The notes: a model not told the origin generated them from the letters alone. Shown: positions 1 to 7,417, numbered from the stretch's first letter. The stretch: DNA of 11,681 nt from an uncultured Alphaproteobacteria bacterium (GCA_937950105.1 CALFEM010000439.1:1-11681), one strand, 5' to 3'. Numbers and translations are program-made.

Positions 1-2
1 AC

Positions 3-22
3 TTTTGTGACAGTTTTGTGAC
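3..22. repeat. Tandem direct repeat TTTTGTGAC x2, 11-base period
   Basis: Two exact 9-base copies, TTTTGTGAC at 3-11 and 14-22, are separated by AG. The 11-base period puts both copies on nearly the same face of the helix, as in some direct-repeat operators. A weaker echo follows (CTTTGC at 39-44 and 49-54, 10-base period). Whether more copies lie to the left cannot be seen. Function unknown. Confidence 0.5.
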
Positions 23-322
23 GGCCGGACGATAGCCACTTTGCCACGCTTTGCAATCACCGATCACGCCGACAACACTTGCGGCACACCGGAAACGCGG
101 CGGTGTGTCCTAACACGCGCAAGGGCTGCCTTACCCCGAGGCGACCACCAAAGACGGCCTCAGCCTGAAGCGACGACAGAAAGCCGCTCCGCCCGCGAGC
201 CAGAACAAAACGCTTAGCCCTCACCCTGGGGCGGGAGCGCAAACGTCCCTCGAAGGGCGAGGGCGGGTGGTGTCCTCGCCAGCCAGCGAAGAGAAGGCGG
301 CCGGTGGCCAGCCCCCCCCGAC

Positions 323-353
323 AAAAAGGCCGCCGGCATTCCTGCCGGCGGCC
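323..353 (-). terminator. Intrinsic terminator of leuC
   Basis: A perfect 11-bp stem (GGCCGCCGGCA at 328-338 with TGCCGGCGGCC at 343-353) encloses a 4-base loop. Read on the minus strand, the stem is followed directly by five T residues (323-327). It starts about 30 bases after the leuC stop codon, which fits a Rho-independent terminator. The plus-strand side also has a short T run (359-362), so it might act in both directions. Confidence 0.85.
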
Positions 354-384
354 TGAGCTTTTCAGGCTGTTGCCTGAACGGGAT

Positions 385-1788
385 TTACTTCCACTCGCGA
401 ATGTCGACGAAGTGGCCGGCAACGGCGGCAGCGGCGGCCATCGCCGGGGAGACGAGGTGCGTGCGGCCCTTGTAGCCCTGGCGGCCTTCGAAGTTGCGGT
501 TGGAGGTGGAGGCGCAGCGCTGGCCGGGCTTCAACTGGTCCGGGTTCATGCCGAGGCACATCGAACAGCCGGGCTCACGCCACTCGAAGCCGGCCGCCTT
601 GAAGATCTTGTCGAGACCTTCCGCTTCCGCCTGCTCCTTCACCAGACCGGAGCCCGGAACCACCATCACGTAGGCGAGATTGCTCGCCTTCTGCTTGCCG
701 GCGACGATCTTCGCCACCGCGCGCAAATCCTCGATGCGGCCGTTGGTGCACGAGCCGATCCACACCACGTCGAGCGGGATGTCGGTGATCTTCGTGCCGG
801 GCTTGAGGCCCATGTAGTCGAGCGCGCGCACCATCGAGGCGCGCTTGTTCTCGTCCGCGACCTTGGCCGGGTCCGGCACCACGCCGGCGATCGAGACGAC
901 ATCCTCTGGCGAGGTACCCCAGGTCACGATCGGCGGCAGCGCGGCGGCGTCGAGCTTGACGACGCGGTCGAAGTGCGCGCCCTCGTCCGTCTTCAGCGTC
1001 TCCCAGTACTTCATCGCCATATCCCAGGCGGCGCCCTTCGGCGCCTTCGGGCGGCCCTTGATGAAGGCGTAGGTCTTCTCATCCGGCGCGATCAGGCCGG
1101 CGCGGGCGCCGCCCTCGATCGACATGTTGCAGACCGTCATGCGGCCTTCCATGCTGAGCGCGCGGATGGCCTCACCCGCGTACTCGATGACCGAGCCGGT
1201 GCCGCCGGCCGTGCCGATCTCGCCGATGATGGCGAGGATGATGTCCTTGGCGCCGACGCCGGGAGGGCACACGCCGTCCACCTGGACGAGCATGTTCTTC
1301 GCCTTCTTCTGGATCAGCGTCTGCGTGGCGAGCACGTGCTCGACCTCGGACGTGCCGATGCCGTGCGCGAGTGCGCCGAAGGCGCCGTGCGTGGAGGTGT
1401 GGCTGTCACCGCAGACGATGGTGGTGCCGGGCAGCGTGAAGCCCTGCTCGGGGCCGACGACGTGGACGATGCCCTGGCGCTTGTCGAGCTCGTTGTAGTA
1501 CTCGACGCCGAAATCGCGCGCGTTCTGCGCCAGCGTCTCGACCTGCACGCGGCTGTCCTCGTCGGCGATGCCGTGCGAGCGGTCGGTGGTCGGCACGTTG
1601 TGGTCGACGACGGCCAGCGTCTTCTCCGGCGCGTGCACCTTGCGGCCGGACATGCGCAGCCCCTCGAACGCCTGCGGGCTCGTCACCTCGTGGACGAGGT
1701 GGCGGTCGATGTAGAGCAGGCAGGTGCCGTCCGGCTGGCGGTCGACAATGTGGTCGTCGAAGATCTTGTCGTAGAGGGTTTTGGCCAT
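385..1788 (-). CDS. leuC: 3-isopropylmalate dehydratase large subunit
   Basis: This is the large subunit of isopropylmalate isomerase, which with LeuD converts 2-isopropylmalate to 3-isopropylmalate in cytosolic leucine synthesis. The 467-residue length matches the family. The three [4Fe-4S] cluster cysteines are visible: C347 in [11 protein letters not shown] and C408/C411 in [11 protein letters not shown]. Other conserved blocks are [11 protein letters not shown] (60-70), [20 protein letters not shown] (126-145) and [18 protein letters not shown] (431-448). The ATG start gives the usual MAKTLYDKI opening, with an AGGA-type Shine-Dalgarno just upstream. A terminator follows the stop, so it is probably transcribed alone. 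leuD is not adjacent and no leucine-rich leader peptide is visible upstream. Confidence 0.97.
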   Translation of the reverse strand: MAKTLYDKIFDDHIVDRQPDGTCLLYIDRHLVHEVTSPQAFEGLRMSGRKVHAPEKTLAVVDHNVPTTDRSHGIADEDSRVQVETLAQNARDFGVEYYNELDKRQGIVHVVGPEQGFTLPGTTIVCGDSHTSTHGAFGALAHGIGTSEVEHVLATQTLIQKKAKNMLVQVDGVCPPGVGAKDIILAIIGEIGTAGGTGSVIEYAGEAIRALSMEGRMTVCNMSIEGGARAGLIAPDEKTYAFIKGRPKAPKGAAWDMAMKYWETLKTDEGAHFDRVVKLDAAALPPIVTWGTSPEDVVSIAGVVPDPAKVADENKRASMVRALDYMGLKPGTKITDIPLDVVWIGSCTNGRIEDLRAVAKIVAGKQKASNLAYVMVVPGSGLVKEQAEAEGLDKIFKAAGFEWREPGCSMCLGMNPDQLKPGQRCASTSNRNFEGRQGYKGRTHLVSPAMAAAAAVAGHFVDIREWK

Positions 1789-1822
1789 CGTCCTGTCCGG
1801 TGCGTGTCAGAGTTGCCGGAGT

Positions 1823-1850
1823 AGATAGCGCTGTCACGCGCGCTTCGCAA
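1823..1850 (-). promoter_or_regulatory. Candidate leuC promoter
   Basis: Read on the minus strand, TTGCGA (1845-1850) and CTATCT (1823-1828) are separated by 16 bases, resembling the alphaproteobacterial TTGAC/CTATAT housekeeping pattern. This would give a leader of roughly 30 bases before the leuC ATG. Match quality is moderate, so this is a candidate only. The rest of the 206-base divergent region to the ATPase gene shows one isolated minus-10-like TATGAT on the plus strand (1936-1941) without a convincing minus-35. Confidence 0.35.
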
Positions 1851-1980
1851 ATCTCCCTGCCCGGCCCCTGCGGCACCCGGGGACTCCGCTCACCTTGCTC
1901 GCGCCCGGAGCTGGGCGAAGGCGCCCGCCTGCCGTTATGATCCGCACGCGTCGATAGACGGACCTCGAGTATCCGGTCGC

Positions 1981-1988
1981 AGGGGGGG
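1981..1988 (+). promoter_or_regulatory. Shine-Dalgarno that sets the TTG start of the ATPase gene
   Basis: AGGGGGGG lies six bases before the TTG at 1995. No ATG or GTG in this frame near here would keep the N-terminal strand plus Walker A at the family's usual distance, so this purine run is the main support for the TTG start. Confidence 0.6.
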
Positions 1989-1994
1989 ACACGA

Positions 1995-3131
1995 TTGCAA
2001 CTCTCGTCCATCACGATCCAGGGCTACCGTTCGGTTCGCAGCGTCAGCCTGCCGGTGGCCCGTTGCAGCGTGTTCGTCGGAGCCAACGGCGTCGGCAAGA
2101 CCAACCTGTACAAGGCGCTCGGCCTGCTGCGGGCAGCGGCCGAGGGCACGCTGACGCATGCGATCGCGGAGGAAGGCGGCATCGAATCGGTGCTCTGGGC
2201 GGGAGACCGGCGCCGGGGTGAGCCGGTGCGTCTGGTGCTGCGGGCCGAGTTCGACGAACTGAGCTACGGCGTCGAGGTCGGGCTGCCCGTGTACGAGGTG
2301 GTGATGGGCCTGCCATCACCGATGGAAGCAGCCTTCCTCACCGAACCGCGGATCAAGGAAGAACGGCTGGTGCTGCGGCGCGGACGGCGCGATATCGTCA
2401 TGATGGAACGCAAGGGGCCGCTGGTGACGATGCGCAACGACAGCGGGGTCCGCGAAAACATCCAGGACGCCGTGCTGCCGTCCGAAACGGCGCTGGCGTC
2501 GTTCCGCGATGCCGCGCGCTATCCCGAGCTGGACGAGGTGCGGCGCGCGATCCTCGGCTGGCGCCTCTATCACGATTTCCGCACCGACGCCGGATCGTCC
2601 ATCCGTCAGCCCTGCCACGCCATCACCACGCCGACACTTTCGGCCGACGGGCACGATCTCGCCGCCGTGCTGGCCACCCTGTTCGTCATCCGCGAGGATA
2701 CCGTCGACCTGGAGGCGGCCATCGACGACGCCTTTCCCGGTGCGCGGCTGTGGGCGAGGGACGAGGCCGGTCGCTGCCGCTTCACGCTGCAATTTCCCGA
2801 CGTGCCGCGCGCGTTCGCAGCGCACGAACTGTCCGACGGCACGCTGAAGTACCTGTGTCTGCTCGGCGCGCTGATGGCTTATCGGGTGCCACCGCTGGTG
2901 GCGCTGAACGAGCCCGAGGCGAGCCTGCACCCTTCGCTTCTGCCGCCGCTGGCACGCCTGATCGCGAAGGCCGCCGAGCGGGCCAACATCTGGATCGTGA
3001 CGCACTCGAGCGAACTGGCTGCGGCGCTCGCGTCAGAGGCCGGCGCGCGCCCGCGTCGCGTGATCAAGGACGCTGGCGCGACCTCCATCGAAGGGCTGAA
3101 GATCATCGGCGCCTTCGACGATGAGGATTGA
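1995..3131 (+). CDS. RecF/SMC-like AAA family ATPase (COG4637 type)
   Basis: This is a 378-residue predicted ATPase of the ABC/SMC-like fold, with an uncertain cellular role (DNA repair or defence is often guessed for such proteins). The first strand ITIQGYRSV (6-14) leads to Walker A GANGVGKT (29-36). A Q-loop-like stretch EGGIESVLWAG follows, then the signature motif LSDGT (279-283), a Walker B-like LVALNEPEASLH ending at H312, and a switch histidine H337 in WIVTHSSE. There is no long coiled coil, so it is closer to RecF than to SMC. The Walker B acidic pair reads N305-E306 instead of the usual D-E; from memory NEPE occurs in this subfamily. It starts with TTG. It lies divergent from leuC and 114 bases before mbfA, with no partner nuclease or toxin beside it. 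Confidence 0.85.
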   Translation: MQLSSITIQGYRSVRSVSLPVARCSVFVGANGVGKTNLYKALGLLRAAAEGTLTHAIAEEGGIESVLWAGDRRRGEPVRLVLRAEFDELSYGVEVGLPVYEVVMGLPSPMEAAFLTEPRIKEERLVLRRGRRDIVMMERKGPLVTMRNDSGVRENIQDAVLPSETALASFRDAARYPELDEVRRAILGWRLYHDFRTDAGSSIRQPCHAITTPTLSADGHDLAAVLATLFVIREDTVDLEAAIDDAFPGARLWARDEAGRCRFTLQFPDVPRAFAAHELSDGTLKYLCLLGALMAYRVPPLVALNEPEASLHPSLLPPLARLIAKAAERANIWIVTHSSELAAALASEAGARPRRVIKDAGATSIEGLKIIGAFDDED

Positions 3132-3199
3132 GCCGCTTCCGCCGGTTACCTGCCAGCTGGCGGGTTGGAAAATCTCAATGACGCGGCGCGGTCGAGTAA

Positions 3200-3216
3200 A
3201 CTAGAATAGTTCTAAA
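3200..3216. promoter_or_regulatory. Irr box (iron control element) upstream of mbfA
   Basis: The sequence ACTAGAATAGTTCTAAA is an inverted repeat, TAGAA-N3-TTCTA, in an AT-rich patch. It agrees with the Rhizobiales Irr/ICE pattern TTTAGAA-N3-TTCTAAA at 12 of 14 defined positions. It ends 29 bases before the mbfA ATG and abuts a minus-10-like TATAAC (3218-3223), so bound Irr would cover the promoter. Irr represses mbfA-type genes when iron or heme is low in Bradyrhizobium and Agrobacterium; applying that here is inference. Confidence 0.85.
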
Positions 3217-3245
3217 CTATAACGGCCGAGTCAGGAAACGCATCC

Positions 3246-4238
3246 ATGCTGTCCCGCTATTCCCTCCCCGGTTTCGGCTCGAAGCGGCGCTTCGATGACC
3301 TCAGCGAGCGCGAGATCCTGGCGCTGGCCATCTCGTCGGAGGAGGAGGACGGGCAGATCTATGCCGCGTACGCCGCGCGTCTGCGCGATCCCTACCCGGC
3401 CACCGCCAAGGTGTTCGAGGACATGGCGATGGTCGAGGACATGCATCGCCGCTCGCTGATCGAGATTTACAAGAAGCGCTTCGGTGACGTGATCCTGCCG
3501 CTGCGGCGCGAGCATGTGGCCGGCTACTACACGCGCTCGCCCGTGTGGCTGGTCGAGAACCTCGGACTCGAGCGGGTGCGCGAGGAAGCCGCCGACATGG
3601 AGCGGTCGGCGCATAAATTCTACGTCGATGCCGCCAAGCGCACGACCGACGCCGACACGCGCAAGCTGCTGGGTGATCTCGCCATCGCTGAAGCCGGCCA
3701 CGAGAGGGCTGTGGAGCGCTCGATCGAGCGCCATCTCGACGGCGCAGCGCGTGGTGAGGAGGATGCCGCCGCGCATCGCCAGTTCCTGCTGACGTGGGTG
3801 CAGCCGGGCCTCGCCGGCCTGATGGACGGCTCCGTCTCGACGCTGGCGCCGATCTTCGCCACCGCGTTCGCGACCGGCAACACGTGGACGACGTTCCTCG
3901 TCGGGCTTTCCGCGTCGATCGGTGCCGGCATCTCGATGGGCTTCACCGAAGCGGTGCACGACGACGGCAAGCTGTCGGGACGCGGTGCGCCGTGGAAGCG
4001 CGGCCTCGCCTCGGGTGTGATGACGGCACTCGGCGGCCTTGGCCACGCGCTGCCGTATCTCATCCCGTCATTCTGGACCGCGACCGCGATCGCGCTCGTC
4101 ATCGTGTTCGTCGAGCTGTGGGCGATCGTGTGGATCCAGAACAAGTACATGGAGACGCCGTTCCTGCGCGCGACCTTCCAGGTGGTGCTCGGCGGTGCGC
4201 TGGTGCTGGCGGCCGGCATCCTCATCGGCGGTTCGTGA
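3246..4238 (+). CDS. mbfA: Membrane-bound ferritin/VIT1-type iron exporter
   Basis: This 330-residue fusion protein exports iron across the inner membrane in characterised Bradyrhizobium and Agrobacterium relatives, protecting against iron overload. The N-terminal half is a rubrerythrin/ferritin-like four-helix domain (about 17-165) with candidate di-iron ligands: acidic residues E32-E34, E64 and H67 in EDMH, E114/E119, and E149-xx-H152 in EAGH. The C-terminal half (about 185-330) is a VIT1/CCC1-like membrane domain, beginning GLAGLMDGSVSTLAPIF and containing several hydrophobic segments to the C terminus. The start has a good Shine-Dalgarno (CAGGA, 3232-3236). A near-consensus Irr box lies just upstream, so repression in low iron and expression in high iron are expected. 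It appears to be transcribed alone. Confidence 0.93.
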   Translation: MLSRYSLPGFGSKRRFDDLSEREILALAISSEEEDGQIYAAYAARLRDPYPATAKVFEDMAMVEDMHRRSLIEIYKKRFGDVILPLRREHVAGYYTRSPVWLVENLGLERVREEAADMERSAHKFYVDAAKRTTDADTRKLLGDLAIAEAGHERAVERSIERHLDGAARGEEDAAAHRQFLLTWVQPGLAGLMDGSVSTLAPIFATAFATGNTWTTFLVGLSASIGAGISMGFTEAVHDDGKLSGRGAPWKRGLASGVMTALGGLGHALPYLIPSFWTATAIALVIVFVELWAIVWIQNKYMETPFLRATFQVVLGGALVLAAGILIGGS

Positions 4239-4297
4239 GCGCGCCGGTATCGAACCCGGCGATGCCCGTCACGCAGGGAACAGCGGCGGCAAGCGCA

Positions 4298-4305
4298 TTA
4301 ACCAT
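4298..4305 (+). promoter_or_regulatory. TTAACCAT, possible CtrA half-site
   Basis: TTAACCAT matches the octamer recognised by the alphaproteobacterial cell-cycle regulator CtrA. It lies 67 bases before the small ORF starting at 4373. A single 8-base match can occur by chance, and no second half-site at the usual spacing is present. Confidence 0.25.
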
Positions 4306-4372
4306 ACTGTCGCTTCACCGGTGAGGATCGGCGCGAGCCCCCGCGCACGAGACCGGTGGAGCGAGTAACCCC

Positions 4373-4507
4373 ATGCTGTCCCACCTGATCGAGATGCTGC
4401 AGTCGCCCGAGTCCTACGTGGCCGAATGGCGCGACGGCGAGCTTTTCATTCTGCCGGTGTCCGAAGCCTCGGCGGCGGTCAAAGCTTCAGGCTGCGCGCC
4501 TTGCTGA
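4373..4507 (+). CDS. Small hypothetical protein, 44 residues
   Basis: An ATG-started frame encodes 44 residues beginning MLSHLIEMLQSPESYVAEW and ending SGCAPC. I recognise no family and see no signal peptide or membrane segment. Support is compositional: nearly all codons end in G or C, as in neighbouring genes. A GGTGGAG purine run (4355-4361) lies 11 bases upstream, a little far. Its last 29 bases overlap the 3' end of the convergent LysR gene, so the tail may be a read-on from an original stop lost by drift or rearrangement. It could be a real small protein, or a remnant of a longer gene cut off by the LysR gene. Function unknown. Confidence 0.45.
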   Translation: MLSHLIEMLQSPESYVAEWRDGELFILPVSEASAAVKASGCAPC

Positions 4508-5375
4508 CGAGAAAATCGCGCAAAACCTGCACCTTCTTGGACGTCTTCAGCTCCTCCGGATAGACGAACAGGAAGGGCAGGGTCGGCGGGTCGATCTCCG
4601 TCAGCACGGTGACGAGATCGGTTTCGCCCTCGACCATGTAGTCCGGGATCATGCCGATGCCGATGCCGGCGCGCACCGCGTACTTCAGGGCGACGACGGA
4701 GTTCGCCCTGAGGACGGGGACGCGGCTCGGCTGACCGGTGCGCCCGGCTGTCTCGATCCAGGTGATGGCGGCGAGATGCTGCGTCGGCACGCCGGCGTAG
4801 GAAATGACGCGGTGCTGGCCGCGATCGAGCGCCAGCAGACTTTCGGGCGCGCCATGCTTGCGCACGTACTGCGTCGAAGCGTAGGCGCGCACCTTCATCG
4901 AGAACAGCGGCCGCCGGATCAGGTCGGCCTGTTCCGGCTCGCGCGTCCAGATGGCGACATCGGCGGCGCGCATGGAGAGGTCGATCTGATCGTCCGACAG
5001 AATCAGCTCGATGCGGATTTCCGGGTAGAGGTCCATGAACTCGCGCAGGCGCTGCGTCAGCCAGACCGTACCGAGTCCGATCGGCGCCGAGATGCGCAGA
5101 TCACCGCTCGGCTTGGTGGTGGTGTCGGCCAGCAGCGTCTCGACCGTCTGCAGCTTGATCATCACCTCGGCGACGGTGCGATAGAGCATTTCGCCCTGTT
5201 CGGTCAGGACGAGCCCGCGCGCGTGGCGGTGGAACAACGAGATCTCGAGGTCCTTTTCCAGCGCCGAAACCTGCCGGCTGACGGCCGACTGGCTCATGTG
5301 CAGCGCTTCGCCCGCGTGCGTGAAGCTGCCCGCCTCGGCGGCGGCGTGGAAGATGCGCAGCTTGTCCCAATCCAT
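4479..5375 (-). CDS. LysR-family transcriptional regulator
   Basis: A 298-residue regulator with the standard LysR layout: an N-terminal winged helix-turn-helix (about 5-64, helices around SFTHAGEALHMSQSAVSRQV) and a periplasmic-binding-like effector domain (about 90-295, starting DLRISAPIGLG). The frame stays open upstream to an ATG at 5552, but I chose the ATG at 5375. It gives the family length, places MDWDKLRIFH at the usual distance from the HTH, and has AGGAG (5387-5391) before it. An ATG at 5420 is a second possibility. The effector and targets cannot be read from sequence. It is convergent with the small ORF and lies on the same strand as trmD, 258 bases downstream of it, with palindromes in the gap that suggest its own promoter and operator. 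Confidence 0.92.
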   Translation of the reverse strand: MDWDKLRIFHAAAEAGSFTHAGEALHMSQSAVSRQVSALEKDLEISLFHRHARGLVLTEQGEMLYRTVAEVMIKLQTVETLLADTTTKPSGDLRISAPIGLGTVWLTQRLREFMDLYPEIRIELILSDDQIDLSMRAADVAIWTREPEQADLIRRPLFSMKVRAYASTQYVRKHGAPESLLALDRGQHRVISYAGVPTQHLAAITWIETAGRTGQPSRVPVLRANSVVALKYAVRAGIGIGMIPDYMVEGETDLVTVLTEIDPPTLPFLFVYPEELKTSKKVQVLRDFLVSKARSLKL

Positions 5376-5473
5376 CACGGGAGCGGCTCCTGTTTGCGGC
5401 GTGCGTCCCGCGTCCGCCATATGCGCAACGGGCGGGCTCCCGCGAGGCTGGCGGACGTTATACCAGCCTACTG

Positions 5474-5519
5474 TTTGGCCAAAGCCTGAAGTTGCGGCAT
5501 ATGCCCACTCGCCAGGCTT
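5474..5519. promoter_or_regulatory. Nested palindromes upstream of the LysR gene
   Basis: AAGCCTG (5482-5488) and CAGGCTT (5513-5519) are inverted arms exactly centred on an internal 10-bp palindrome GGCATATGCC (5496-5505); both share the centre between 5500 and 5501, with 7-base spacers on each side. A separate perfect palindrome, TTTGGCCAAA, overlaps the left arm (5474-5483). The block lies about 100-145 bases before the LysR start. The symmetry suggests a site for a dimeric or tetrameric regulator, possibly LysR autoregulation; that role is inference. Confidence 0.45.
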
Positions 5520-5552
5520 GACGATCCGAGCAAGGACGACGCGGGCTGACAA

Positions 5553-5572
5553 TCAATTATTTGGATATTTGA
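5553..5572. promoter_or_regulatory. AT-rich LysR-type dyad TCAA-N12-TTGA
   Basis: TCAA (5553-5556) and TTGA (5569-5572) form a short dyad inside a conspicuously AT-rich island (about 5551-5583) in otherwise GC-rich DNA. LysR-type sites are typically T-N11-A within an interrupted dyad, which this resembles. It lies between trmD and the LysR gene, about 180 bases before the LysR start, so a long leader or a separate transcript would be needed. Low confidence. Confidence 0.25.
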
Positions 5573-5633
5573 ATGCTTTATGACAGGTGCCGGCTGACCT
5601 GGATGGGTCATGCTTTGGTCGATAGTGAAGGCG

Positions 5634-6380
5634 CTACTTGCCGCGCAGCACGCTCTGGTTGCGGGTTACGAGTTCGGGTCGCCGCTCGGTGGTGATGCGC
5701 ACGGATTCCTGATGCTGCCAGGCAGCAATTCGCTTGTGATCGCCCGACAGCAGGACCTCCGGAATCGTGCGCCCTTCCCACTCTCGGGGGCGGGTATAAA
5801 GCGGGTGCTCGAGCAGTCCCGTTTCGAAGCTCTCGTGGGCAAGGCTTTCAAGGTCGCCGATGACACCCGGTAGCAGGCGCACGCAGGCATCCAGCAGCAC
5901 CAGCGCCGCGACGTCTCCGCCGGACAGGATGTAGTCGCCGATCGATACCTCGCGCATGGCGCGCCCCTCGATGACGCGCTGGTCGACGCCCTCGAAGCGT
6001 CCCGCAAGAATCATGACGCCGGGACCATCGGCCAGTTCGTGCGCGAGGGGTTGCGTCAGCGGTTCGCCACGCGGGCTCATGTAGAGCAGCGGCAGCGCAC
6101 CCGCGCCGGGCATGGCTCGCGCGTGATCGATCGCCGCCGCGATCACATCGGCGCGCATAACCATGCCGGCGCCGCCACCGGCCGGCGTGTCGTCGACGGT
6201 GCGGTGGCGTCCGAGGCCATGGTCGCGAATCTGTTGCGTGGTGAGCGACCATAGCCCGGCATCGCGTGCCTGACCCGCGAGCGAGAGACCGAGCGGCCCC
6301 GGAAACATCTCCGGGAACAGCGTCAGAATGTGCGCGCGCCACGCCGGGCGGCTCGGGTCCTGCGAGGGGAAGTGCGGCAT
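5634..6380 (-). CDS. trmD: tRNA (guanine-N1)-methyltransferase
   Basis: TrmD methylates G37 next to the anticodon (m1G37) using SAM and prevents +1 frameshifting; it is a cytosolic trefoil-knot dimer. The 248-residue reading begins MPHFPSQD and shows the family blocks: [13 protein letters not shown] (18-30), [14 protein letters not shown] (63-76), [15 protein letters not shown] (99-113), [13 protein letters not shown] (124-136), [15 protein letters not shown] (146-160) and [12 protein letters not shown] (192-203). By eye the position of the family's catalytic aspartate appears as E183 in HESF; Glu seems tolerated there in relatives. The frame extends to an ATG at 6452, but the extra residues are not family-like. 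Its usual operon partners rpsP, rimM and rplS are not beside it. Confidence 0.96.
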   Translation of the reverse strand: MPHFPSQDPSRPAWRAHILTLFPEMFPGPLGLSLAGQARDAGLWSLTTQQIRDHGLGRHRTVDDTPAGGGAGMVMRADVIAAAIDHARAMPGAGALPLLYMSPRGEPLTQPLAHELADGPGVMILAGRFEGVDQRVIEGRAMREVSIGDYILSGGDVAALVLLDACVRLLPGVIGDLESLAHESFETGLLEHPLYTRPREWEGRTIPEVLLSGDHKRIAAWQHQESVRITTERRPELVTRNQSVLRGK

Positions 6381-6572
6381 TGCTGTTCGTCTCAGCCCAT
6401 CGTTGCTGGCGCGCACCCTAATCACAAGCGGGACCGCGGGGAAGTCGACCATGACAACGCACCGAAATGAACTGGCCGAGGCGCTTCCCGTCGTGCCATC
6501 ACATCAGCCAAGCTCGCAAGCGGGCGAATGATGACCTCAGCCTGAATCCCTCATGCAGAAGGACATCCGCCA

Positions 6573-7403
6573 ATGGCCGCATCCGCATTGAGTGCATCTC
6601 CCCTCACGCCCGATTTCGCCGCCATCAAACAGCGCCAGCAGATGATCTGGTCGTCCGGTGACTACGCCGTCATCGGGACTACGCTGCAGATCGTCGGTGA
6701 GCAGTTGTGCGAGACGGTCGATCTTCGCGCCGGCAGCCGTGTGCTCGACGTCGCCGCCGGCAACGGTAACGCTACCATCGCGGCGGCACGCCGCTTCGCC
6801 CATGTCACCTCGACGGACTACGTGGGGCAACTTCTCGAACGCGCCAGGGAGCGCGCGGCCGCCGACCGTCTCGACGTCACCTTCGAGATCGCCGATGCCG
6901 AAGCGTTGCCCTACTCTGACGGCAGCTTCGACGTGGTGCTGTCGACGTTCGGCGTGATGTTCGCGCCGGATCAGCCGCAAGCGGCGCGCGAGATGCTGCG
7001 CGTCGTGCGGTCCGGCGGGCGCATCGGCGTCGCCAGCTGGACGCCGCAAGGCTTCATCGGCCAGTTGCTGAAGATCGTCAGTGGCTACGTGCCGCCGCCC
7101 GCAGGACTACAGCCGCCCACGCTGTGGGGCACACGCGGCCGGCTCGAGGAACTCTTCTCCGGTCAGCCGATGGAACTCCACGACCGCACGTTCGCCTTCC
7201 GCTATCGGTCGCCGGCCCACTGGCTGCACGTGTTCCGTACCTATTACGGGCCGACACATCGTGCTTTCGCGTCTCTCGACGCCGACAAGCAGTCGAAGCT
7301 CGAAGCCGACATCGTCGCCCTTCTCGGGCAGCACAATCGCAGCGGCGACGAGACGCTGGTGGTACCCAGCGCCTACGTCGAGGCCGTCATCACCAAGACT
7401 TGA
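6573..7403 (+). CDS. Class I SAM-dependent methyltransferase (UbiE-like)
   Basis: A 276-residue Rossmann-fold methyltransferase of unknown substrate. SAM-binding motif I is VLDVAAGNGNATIAA (57-71). An acidic residue ends the second strand (STDYVGQLLERARERA, from about 80), motif II/post-I is DAEALPYSDGSFDVVLSTFGVMF (about 108-130), and motif III is MLRVVRSGGRIGVASW (141-156). The C-terminal part (about 160-276) is helical and probably shapes the substrate site. The start is set by AAGGA (6559-6563) nine bases before ATG. It is divergent from trmD (192-base gap). Similar proteins are labelled UbiE/COQ5 by similarity, but nothing here ties it to quinone synthesis. Confidence 0.88.
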   Translation: MAASALSASPLTPDFAAIKQRQQMIWSSGDYAVIGTTLQIVGEQLCETVDLRAGSRVLDVAAGNGNATIAAARRFAHVTSTDYVGQLLERARERAAADRLDVTFEIADAEALPYSDGSFDVVLSTFGVMFAPDQPQAAREMLRVVRSGGRIGVASWTPQGFIGQLLKIVSGYVPPPAGLQPPTLWGTRGRLEELFSGQPMELHDRTFAFRYRSPAHWLHVFRTYYGPTHRAFASLDADKQSKLEADIVALLGQHNRSGDETLVVPSAYVEAVITKT

Positions 7404-7417
7404 TGAACGAGCGGGAT

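Larger units (their letters stand above)
1..384. other. Gene-free region downstream of leuC
   Basis: I find no convincing gene here on either strand; the open frames that cross it run into leuC in the wrong frame and have no family resemblance. It holds a tandem direct repeat at the left edge, an imperfect inverted repeat (CCCTCACCCT at 218-227 against AGGGCGAGGG at 254-263) resembling the short GC-rich palindromic repeats scattered through Rhizobiales genomes, and the leuC terminator. The first 60 bases are more AT-rich than the rest and could be the regulatory region of a gene to the left of the window. Confidence 0.6.

Noticed and set aside
57..422. 121-residue minus-strand frame after leuC
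   Set aside because: It overlaps the leuC 3' end in another frame and runs through the terminator and a repeat palindrome.
304..1824. 506-residue plus-strand open frame opposite leuC
   Set aside because: It lies antisense to the whole leuC gene, has a low-complexity Ala/Arg/Val/Asp-rich composition typical of a GC-rich shadow frame, and matches no family.
1995..4238. ATPase plus mbfA as a two-gene defence or transport system
   Set aside because: mbfA has its own Irr-type promoter region and a known single-gene role, and the 114-base gap with an operator argues against a functional pair.
4243..4260. Terminator after mbfA (GCCGG/CCGGC stem)
   Set aside because: The stem is only 5 bp with an 8-base loop and no T run; too weak to call.
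5376..5552. N-terminal extension of the LysR protein to the ATG at 5552
   Set aside because: The added residues have no LysR character, and the extension covers the palindromes; the 5375 start has a Shine-Dalgarno and gives the family length.
6381..6452. N-terminal extension of TrmD to the ATG at 6452
   Set aside because: The 24 extra residues are not family-like. The Shine-Dalgarno evidence is poor for both starts, so this remains a preference.
6451..6531. 26-codon plus-strand ORF ([13 protein letters not shown]...) before the methyltransferase gene
   Set aside because: It has no clear ribosome-binding site, mixed codon choice and no recognisable similarity; probably chance.
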